A DNA stretch of 43,290 nucleotides from Gemmatimonadaceae bacterium (GTDB lineage Bacteria; Gemmatimonadota; Gemmatimonadetes; Gemmatimonadales; Gemmatimonadaceae): the NCBI GenBank assembly GCA_025450815.1, contig JANWLO010000045.1, positions 1 through 43,290 on the forward strand, written 5' to 3'. The notes under the pieces were generated by a model that saw only the letters and a list, made by a program, of their open reading frames with translations, ran no database searches and was not told the origin of the DNA. Position 1 is the stretch's first letter. Each line of letters begins with the position of its first letter. This document shows positions 35,288 through 40,933 of the stretch, in pieces. Position numbers and translations under genes: made by a program.

Positions 35288-35851
35288 ATGAGTCGCGCCC
35301 GTGATGCGCGCAGTGCGCGCCGCGCAGCACAGTTCGCGAAGTTCAGGCTCACCGAGCTGAATCTGATTCCGCTCGTTGATACGTTCGTGTCGATCGTGTT
35401 CTTCGCGCTCACCACCGCCACCGTCGGCGAGCTCTCGCCAGTGGTACCAGGCGTCCGGCTTCCGACCACCAGCGTGGGCGCGGTTGCACTTTCGCAGCTC
35501 ACGCTCGGCATCGGAGCGCAGGTGACGCTGAGCGGCCATCCGCTCATGAGCACGGTGGATGCGGCGCGCGCGCGTGCCACCGATCCGCGGCAGCCGCTCG
35601 TCATTCCGCAGCTCTTCAGGGCGCTCAAGACTGCCGCCGATTCGATGCGGAGTGTGAAGCGCATTTCCGCGGACTCGTCGCTGGATACGCCGCTAGCGAT
35701 TCAGGGCGACAGCAGCATGCACTACGACCTGCTCGCACGCGTCATGCAAACGGCGCGGATGGCGGGATTCAAGAATCTCTCTCTGCAGGTGAATAGAACC
35801 GGATCTTCAACGACGGTCACGACGGCTCCCTCGGGCACAGGAGCGCCGTAA
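35288..35851 (+). CDS. ExbD/TolR-family protein, second copy
   Basis: 187 residues. A single N-terminal span carries Asp31 (ELNLIPLVDTFVSIVFF), at the same residue number as in the first copy. The periplasmic part differs (LTLGIGAQVTLSGHPLMSTV, PLAIQGDSSMHYDLLARVMQ), so the two are distinct partners and not a recent duplication. The stop overlaps the next start by 1 nt. Two different ExbD-type proteins with one ExbB-type protein is unusual for a plain TonB system and resembles AglR-AglQ-AglS. Confidence 0.93.
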   Translation: MSRARDARSARRAAQFAKFRLTELNLIPLVDTFVSIVFFALTTATVGELSPVVPGVRLPTTSVGAVALSQLTLGIGAQVTLSGHPLMSTVDAARARATDPRQPLVIPQLFRALKTAADSMRSVKRISADSSLDTPLAIQGDSSMHYDLLARVMQTARMAGFKNLSLQVNRTGSSTTVTTAPSGTGAP

Positions 35852-36819
35852 TGGCCGACGAGAACAGGCCGCGCCGTGCGCGGGCGATGGCGGACGATGC
35901 GTCCTTTACGCGACAGCTCCGCTACGAGTTCGCCGACGCCGAAGGGCGGGCGATTCTGTATTCGTATCTGCTCGCGGCGGCGCTCGGCATCATCTGGATT
36001 TTGCTCGTGATCTTTCTTCCTTCTCCCCCGAACTCGATCAATCTGCTCAAGGAAGAGGAGCCGGTGCAGATCGAGGTGAAGACGGAGGACGTGCCGATCC
36101 CGACGCCAGCGCCGGTGGCTGCCGTTGGCGGAAGCCCGAAGGTTGCCGCGCCAACGCCCAAGCCGGCAGGTGGAAAGGGTGGCAACTCCCCCAAGAACGA
36201 CACGCGCGCGATCAACGATGCGTTCGGCGGCGGGCCGGCGAACAACACGGGCGGCATGGTCGGCGACGTGTCGAACGCGTTGCGCGGCACCGAGGTCGCA
36301 ACGGGAAGCGGCGCTACGCCTGGTGCGCAGGGGAAGGCAGTGATCGGCTACGGCAACGGCGGACAGAGCTCGCGGACGCCAGGGCGTGGCGGACTGGGCT
36401 CGGGGCTCGGCACTGGCGGCACCGGCGGTTTGGGCGGCGTGGGCGGCGGTGGCGGTGTCGGCTTCGCGACGGTGAAGGTCGCCCCGCCAAGTGTGATCCA
36501 CGCGGAAAACGTCGGCGGCCCGGGGCGCAACGTGTCTGACCTGGGCGACTACGTGCGCGGGCGCAACTCGCAGCTCCAGTTCTGCTATTCGGAGTACGGG
36601 CTCAAGACGAATCCGTCGCTCGCGGGATCGGTGTCGGTGGCGGTTACGCTCACGAGTGCGGGCGCCGTGACCGGCGTCGACATCACGAAGCGTACCTGGT
36701 CGGGCCCGGGCGCCTCCGAATCGGAGTCGTGCATCAAGCAGCGCATCGCCGGGTGGAAGTTCCCGAGCTCCGACCAGGGAGGGGGGACGTACAGCTTCTC
36801 GTTCTCCTTCAGCAGGTGA
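35851..36819 (+). CDS. TonB-like single-span protein with AgmX/PglI-type C-terminal domain
   Basis: 322 residues. A cytoplasmic N-terminus of about 34 residues is followed by one span (AILYSYLLAAALGIIWILLV, residues 34-57). A Pro-rich stretch (VPIPTPAPVAA) and a long Gly/Asn-rich linker (GRGGLGSGLGTGGTGGLGGV) would cross the periplasm. The C-terminal domain (about 230-322) has Cys245 in QFCYSEYG and Cys294 in ESCIKQRI, with SLAGSVSVAVTLTSAGAVTG between, then WKFP: the AgmX/PglI (GltJ/GltG) C-terminal pattern rather than ordinary TonB_C. It is probably driven by the ExbB/ExbD proteins encoded upstream. Last gene of the ten-gene block. The same domain recurs on a lipoprotein at 38796-39287. Confidence 0.88.
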   Translation: MADENRPRRARAMADDASFTRQLRYEFADAEGRAILYSYLLAAALGIIWILLVIFLPSPPNSINLLKEEEPVQIEVKTEDVPIPTPAPVAAVGGSPKVAAPTPKPAGGKGGNSPKNDTRAINDAFGGGPANNTGGMVGDVSNALRGTEVATGSGATPGAQGKAVIGYGNGGQSSRTPGRGGLGSGLGTGGTGGLGGVGGGGGVGFATVKVAPPSVIHAENVGGPGRNVSDLGDYVRGRNSQLQFCYSEYGLKTNPSLAGSVSVAVTLTSAGAVTGVDITKRTWSGPGASESESCIKQRIAGWKFPSSDQGGGTYSFSFSFSR

Positions 36820-36848
36820 ATATTCGCCTGATAAATCGCGTGCCTGCG

Positions 36849-37142
36849 GAGATTGAGAGGCGAAAGGCGAGCCCAAGCAGATAGCTTGAGAGCCATTAGC
36901 TGTGAGCTGTCAGCCCTTACCGCCGGTTCTCGAGCCTCCCCTTCCCACTGGCGAAGGTGATGCGCGGTACCGCCATCGTCACAAGCTCGAGGCTCAAGGC
37001 CATCGGCTCACAGGCTTACAGCTTGGGCCCGCCCTCCGCCTCTCGATCCACCCCGGCCTCGCGATGCTCGCGCCCGCAAGCTCAGGACTCAAGGCTTTCG
37101 GCTCATAGGCTCGCAGCTTGCCCCCTTCCGCCTCTCGATCTC
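36849..37142 (-). repeat. Large dispersed repeat (AGCTT-rich modular element), copy 2
   Basis: An inverted copy of 14434-14717. Its ends form an imperfect terminal inverted repeat: GAGATTGAGAGGCGAAAGGC at the left (36849) and, read on the other strand from 37142, GAGATCGAGAGGCGGAAGGG. Inside, read on the minus strand, come two direct modules (AGCTGCGAGCCTATGAGCC and AGCTGTAAGCCTGTGAGCC) and one inverted module. It fills most of the gap 36820-37224. No open frame in it is convincing. Confidence 0.8.
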
Positions 37143-37224
37143 ATCGAGCATCACCACGCCGAAGACGACCGGTGCGCGCGCACTTCCACCGCCCTTCGCA
37201 CCGTGATAGTATCGACTGTGCGGC

Positions 37225-38076
37225 ATGAAGGGACGACAGCAAGCGACCGATAACCGGGAGAACGAGACGACGGTGTGGCATAAGGCGCTGCAGGCTATCG
37301 GGATCCTGATGCTGCTGCAACACGCGGTACAGCTCCCCGAACCGCGTGGATACGTCAACGATTTCGCGAACGTCATTCCGGCGGAGCAAACGCAGCGCAT
37401 CCAGTCGATCATCGACGATGTGCGTGCGAAGTCGGGTGGCGAGATCGTGGTAGTCACGCTCGCCGACATCGGCGATGAGGCTCCCTCGGACGTCGCGCTG
37501 CAGATCGGTCGCACGTGGAAGGTCGGAAAGCTGGGGAAGCCCGGTGATCCGACGCGCAACACGGGCGTCATCATCCTCGTGCAGCCAAAGGAAACGGCGT
37601 CGAGCGGGCGCGGTCAGTGCTACGTCGGAGTTGGGTATGGCGCCGAGGGGTTCATAACGGATGCGACGAGTGGGCAGATGTGCCGCGACGCTACGGACTC
37701 GTTCAAGGCGCGCGACTACGGCACAGGAATCGAGCAGCTCACGGCGCAGGTCGCGCAGCGCTTCGCGGGAGAATATCATTTCACGCTCGACAGCTCGCTC
37801 GTTGCGAGCGTGCCCGCGCCGACTCGGCAACAGGGCTCGCGACAGCTGCCGCCGTTCGCGTTCTTCATCATCCTGTTCGTCATCTACCTCGTCGTGACGT
37901 CGATCATGAGGAAAGGCGGCGGCGGCGGGTGTGGTGGATGCATTCCGATCTTCATCCCCACGGGACGAGGTGGAGGGTGGAGCGGTGGTGGAGGCGGATT
38001 CGGAGGCGGCGGAGGATTTGGCGGCTTCGGTGGTGGTGGCGGATTCGGTGGCGGTGGCGGCGGCTCCAGCTGGTGA
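37225..38076 (+). CDS. TPM-domain membrane protein (YgcG-like)
   Basis: 283 residues from the ATG at 37225. An N-terminal hydrophobic stretch (ALQAIGILMLLQHAV) may be a signal or anchor. Residues about 40-180 form a TPM domain (TLP18.3/Psb32/MOLO-1 fold): YVNDFANVIPAEQTQRIQSI, SGGEIVVVTLADIGDEAPSD, a family-typical GVIILVQPKE and VGYGAEGFITDATSG. A C-terminal span (PFAFFIILFVIYLVVTSIM) is followed by a very Gly-rich tail with CGGC (residues about 234-283). TPM proteins with a glycine-rich tail are often neighbours of LemA, as here (39347). The role is poorly known; a link to membrane stress or protein quality control has been suggested for some. Confidence 0.85.
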   Translation: MKGRQQATDNRENETTVWHKALQAIGILMLLQHAVQLPEPRGYVNDFANVIPAEQTQRIQSIIDDVRAKSGGEIVVVTLADIGDEAPSDVALQIGRTWKVGKLGKPGDPTRNTGVIILVQPKETASSGRGQCYVGVGYGAEGFITDATSGQMCRDATDSFKARDYGTGIEQLTAQVAQRFAGEYHFTLDSSLVASVPAPTRQQGSRQLPPFAFFIILFVIYLVVTSIMRKGGGGGCGGCIPIFIPTGRGGGWSGGGGGFGGGGGFGGFGGGGGFGGGGGGSSW

Positions 38077-38082
38077 GATGAC

Positions 38083-38799
38083 ATGGCGAAGATGACCCTG
38101 GACGAGCTGGTCTCGCAGTTAACGAAGGCCTTCGGCGATTCGCTCGAGGCGGTGGTGCTCTACGGCTCGGCAGCCGCGGGCGAGCACATTCCCAAGCGGT
38201 CGGACTACAACGTGCTCGTGATCGTGCGCGAGCTCGGGCTCGCGGAGCTGGAGCGCGAGGCGGCGATCGCGCGAGCGTGGGGCGAGGCGGGCAATCCGCC
38301 GCCGCTTACGCTCACGGCGGCTGAGTGGCGCGGGTCGAGCGACATATTTCCGATGGAATATTCGGACGTGCTAGAGCGGCATCGCGTGCTGTATGGAACG
38401 CCGCCGTTCGATGGTGTGTCGGTGCGGCCGCACGATCTGCGGCTGCAGCTCGAGCACGAGGCGATGGGGAAGCTGCTCGCGCTCAGGCAGGGCGTGCTCG
38501 CGGCGGGCGGCGATCGCAAGCGGCAGGTGGAGCTGCTCGGCGCGAGCCTGAGCACGTTCATGGTGATCTTTCGCGCGCTGTTGCGATACCATGGCGAGTC
38601 GCCGCCACTCGACTATGAGCGGCGGATCGACGCAGTGTCGAAGAAGACGGGAATGAACGGCGCGCCGTTCGCGCGCGTGGTTCGTCATCATCGCGGAAGC
38701 GAGCCGCTTCCGGAGCGCGAGGTGCAGGAGGTGCTGGCCGGCTATCTTGCCGGGGCACACGCGCTCGTCGACTACCTCGACCGATTGGAAACGAAATGA
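38083..38799 (+). CDS. Nucleotidyltransferase-fold protein with altered catalytic motif
   Basis: 238 residues, 6 bp after the TPM gene. The N-terminal half has the Pol-beta nucleotidyltransferase motif AVVLYGSAAAGEHIPKRSDY followed by NVLVIV. The GS is intact, but the usual DxD after it reads D-Y-N, so one metal ligand is replaced and activity may be lost or changed. The C-terminal half is helical (QVELLGASLSTFMVIFRALL, ending EVLAGYLAGAHALVDYLDRL), like a HEPN-type or substrate-binding helical bundle. The stop overlaps the next start by 4 nt, so it is coupled to the lipoprotein gene. The function is open; MNT/HEPN-like toxin systems are one possibility, without support here. Confidence 0.7.
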   Translation: MAKMTLDELVSQLTKAFGDSLEAVVLYGSAAAGEHIPKRSDYNVLVIVRELGLAELEREAAIARAWGEAGNPPPLTLTAAEWRGSSDIFPMEYSDVLERHRVLYGTPPFDGVSVRPHDLRLQLEHEAMGKLLALRQGVLAAGGDRKRQVELLGASLSTFMVIFRALLRYHGESPPLDYERRIDAVSKKTGMNGAPFARVVRHHRGSEPLPEREVQEVLAGYLAGAHALVDYLDRLETK

Positions 38800-39287
38800 G
38801 ACGAATCGTGTTGCTGCCGGCAGTGCTGCTCCTGTGCGCGTGTCCGTCCGACAAGAAGTCGGCGCCGGCCGCGCTCGCGCAGGATACGATGCCGGTGAAT
38901 CTGAGCGATGTGAAGACGGACATTCCGCCGGCGGCGCCGGATACGTTCACCGCGCCAAAGCCGGTGGTGCGGACATCGACGAAAATTCCGAATGCACCGC
39001 CGGCGCTATTGGAGGTCGTGCAGCGGGAGCAGGCATTCTCGAAGTTCTGCTATCAGGAGTTCGGCGAGAAGGCCGATCCGTCGCTGGCTGGCGGTGTGGC
39101 GATGGTGGTGACGGTGGGCGGCGAGGGCGTCAGCGAGGCGCACGTACAGGCGGACAGCTGGTCGTCGAAGGCGGGGAAGCAGGTGAACGGGTGCCTGAAT
39201 GACAAGGCGGCGCGCGCGTGGAAGATTCCTTCGGACGCGGTGAAGCCGGGCCAGTACGTGGTGCAGCTCGCGTTTCGACCGTCCTGA
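38796..39287 (+). CDS. Lipoprotein with AgmX/PglI-type C-terminal domain
   Basis: 163 residues. A lipoprotein signal ends LCAC (Cys16). A Pro/Thr-rich linker (PPAAPDTFTAPKPVVRTSTK) leads to a C-terminal domain of about 85 residues with Cys85 (KFCYQEFG) and Cys133 (VNGCLNDK). Between them lie SLAGGVAMVVTVGGEGVSEA and, after the second Cys, WKIPSD. Order and spacing match the C-terminal domain of the TonB-like protein at 35851-36819 (Cys to Cys 48 versus 49 residues). So the same fold appears on a single-span and on a lipidated protein in one neighbourhood. It may be an outer- or inner-membrane-anchored partner of the putative ExbB/D-driven machine. Confidence 0.8.
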   Translation: MRRIVLLPAVLLLCACPSDKKSAPAALAQDTMPVNLSDVKTDIPPAAPDTFTAPKPVVRTSTKIPNAPPALLEVVQREQAFSKFCYQEFGEKADPSLAGGVAMVVTVGGEGVSEAHVQADSWSSKAGKQVNGCLNDKAARAWKIPSDAVKPGQYVVQLAFRPS

Positions 39288-39346
39288 GTTGTCGAGTAGT
39301 GAGCGGGGATCGTAAATTTTTCTTTATTCTGCTGCGGAGAAATTCG

Positions 39347-39973
39347 ATGCGTCTACGAAAATGGGTTGCCCTGGCGCTTCCACTCGCGATGGCGGGTTGC
39401 GGATACAACTCGATCCAGACGCTGGACGAGCAGTCGACAGCAGCGCGAAGCCAGATCGAGGTGCAGCTCCAGCGGCGCGCGGATCTCATTCCGAACCTGG
39501 TGCAGACGGTGAAGGGGTACGCTGCGCACGAGGAGCAGGTGTTCAGCGAGGTCGCGCAGGCGCGCGCCGGACTGCTCGGGGCCGTGCAGTCTCACGATCC
39601 GGAGCAGATGGCGAATGCGAACGCGGTGGCGACGGGGGCGCTGGGGCGGCTGCTGGCGATTTCCGAGGCGTATCCACAGCTCAAGGCGGACCAGAGCTTT
39701 CTCCGGCTCCAGGATGAGCTCACGGGCACGGAGAACCGGATTGCGGTTGCGCGCGGCGACTACAATCAAGCGGCGCAGCAGTACAACACGTACATCCGAA
39801 AGTTTCCGGCGGCGCTCACGGCGAAGGTCATAGGCTCGAAGCCCAAGCCTTACTTCGAGGTGACGAACGCCGCGAACCGCGAGGCGCCGACGGTTGACTT
39901 CTCGAAGCCAGCGCCAGGGGCGACGGGCGCTCCTCCCGCTCCGCCGGCAGCACCGCCGGCCAAGGTGCCGTGA
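39347..39973 (+). CDS. LemA-family lipoprotein
   Basis: 208 residues from the ATG at 39347, with GGAGA upstream. A longer in-frame opening runs back into the previous gene and is not coding. The signal ends MAGC (Cys18), followed by YNSIQTLDEQ and the LemA hallmark QIEVQLQRRADLIPNLVQTV, then KGYAAHEEQVFSEVAQARAG. The body is helical; the C-terminus is Ala/Pro-rich (GAPPAPPAAPPAKVP). LemA proteins are membrane- or lipid-anchored helical bundles of poorly known role, often with TPM-domain proteins. The stop overlaps the M23 peptidase start by 4 nt. Confidence 0.9.
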   Translation: MRLRKWVALALPLAMAGCGYNSIQTLDEQSTAARSQIEVQLQRRADLIPNLVQTVKGYAAHEEQVFSEVAQARAGLLGAVQSHDPEQMANANAVATGALGRLLAISEAYPQLKADQSFLRLQDELTGTENRIAVARGDYNQAAQQYNTYIRKFPAALTAKVIGSKPKPYFEVTNAANREAPTVDFSKPAPGATGAPPAPPAAPPAKVP

Positions 39974-40560
39974 GCGCGGCTGTCGTGCGCTGGATCACGA
40001 AGGCGCGACCGATTCTGGTCGCGCTTTTCGTTTCCGGCTGTATGTCAGCGTCCGGTAAACAAGCTATCGCGCCGGCGCCCGTGCCTGTTATCGTGTTTCC
40101 ACTCGTCGCTGATTCGGTGCGCTTCACGAGCGGCTTCGGGGATGCGAGGGGCGGCGGACGCGCGCATCACGGGCAGGATATGTTCTGCGCGCGCTGGACG
40201 CCCATCCTCGCGGTGGTGAACGGAACTGTCGACTGGATCGCGACCGCGCGGCCGAAGAGTGGGAAGAGCTATTCCGTTCTGCTGCGAGGCGACGATGGCA
40301 ATCAGTACTTCTATGACCATTTGAATAACGATGATCCGGGCACGCGCGATAACAGCGGTGAGCCCGGATACGCGTACGCGCGCGGGCTACGCAACGGCGA
40401 GCGTGTGAGCGCGGGCGAGATCATAGGTTACGTGGGCGATTCGGGAAACGCGGAGCGGGCTGGCGCGCATCTGCACTTCGAGATTCACATCGGCAGGTGG
40501 GACAATCCAGTGGATCCCGCGCCCGCGCTGCGCGCCGCGCTGGCGCGCCGATCGCACTGA
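39970..40560 (+). CDS. M23-family (LytM-type) metallopeptidase lipoprotein
   Basis: 196 residues from a GTG overlapping the LemA stop. A lipoprotein signal ends VSGC (Cys24). The peptidase domain has the M23 fold: RFTSGFGDARGGGRAHHGQD carries the first zinc ligands (HxxxD), and the catalytic HLHFEIH lies near residue 170. VGDSGNAERAGAHLHFE is the typical approach to it. The zinc ligands are intact, so it could be an active D,D-endopeptidase cutting peptide cross-links in peptidoglycan. Last gene of the TPM-to-M23 cluster. Confidence 0.9.
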   Translation: MSAAVVRWITKARPILVALFVSGCMSASGKQAIAPAPVPVIVFPLVADSVRFTSGFGDARGGGRAHHGQDMFCARWTPILAVVNGTVDWIATARPKSGKSYSVLLRGDDGNQYFYDHLNNDDPGTRDNSGEPGYAYARGLRNGERVSAGEIIGYVGDSGNAERAGAHLHFEIHIGRWDNPVDPAPALRAALARRSH

Positions 40561-40657
40561 GCATCGTGAGTCGCGCGCCCTGTCCAATCGGCTAGTCCGA
40601 CTGCGGCGCACCGCGATGAAGTGCGTCGCGATGTATTGGTTGCGTCGTGATCGCTTC

Positions 40658-40686
40658 TTGACAGTCACGATTGGCCGCTCTATTCT
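40658..40686 (+). promoter_or_regulatory. Promoter of the second susC gene
   Basis: TTGACA (40658-40663), a 17-nt spacer, TATTCT (40681-40686): a perfect -35 and a -10 with four of six consensus bases. The predicted start near 40693 gives a leader of about 240 nt before the susC ATG at 40934. Confidence 0.8.
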
Positions 40687-40692
40687 CGTCTC

Positions 40693-40933
40693 TCCTGCAA
40701 CGCACATCCAATTGCAATCGTTTCGCGCGCCGTGTTGCCGCGCGCTTCGTCTCGCCCTGCTGATTCGATGATTCTCGAGTATACCGTGCGCTGGCAATTC
40801 CACACCGTGCCGCGCGCTGGTGAGTGATGTGATGGCAGTCCAATCCTTCTGAGCGGAGGTGCGCGGAGATGCTTCATCGTTCGAGCCATAGTGTGACCAG
40901 GACTTACCGCAAGAGCCAACAACAGGAGGGCGC
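40693..40933 (+). other. Long leader of the second susC gene
   Basis: About 240 nt between predicted start and ATG. A possible 19-codon open frame (ATG 40768 to TGA 40825-40827) and a GC-rich inverted repeat (CGCGCG near 40724 and 40739) are present; neither has other support. The leader ends with AGGAGGG just before the ATG. The first susC has a leader of similar length. Upstream, 40561-40657 holds nothing I recognise. Confidence 0.4.

Noticed and set aside
34114-36819. The ExbB/ExbD/TonB-like genes as an ordinary TonB system for the two SusC receptors
   Set aside because: Not fully excluded, but two different ExbD proteins, an AgmX/PglI-type C-terminus and tight coupling to barrel and TPR genes fit a dedicated machine better.
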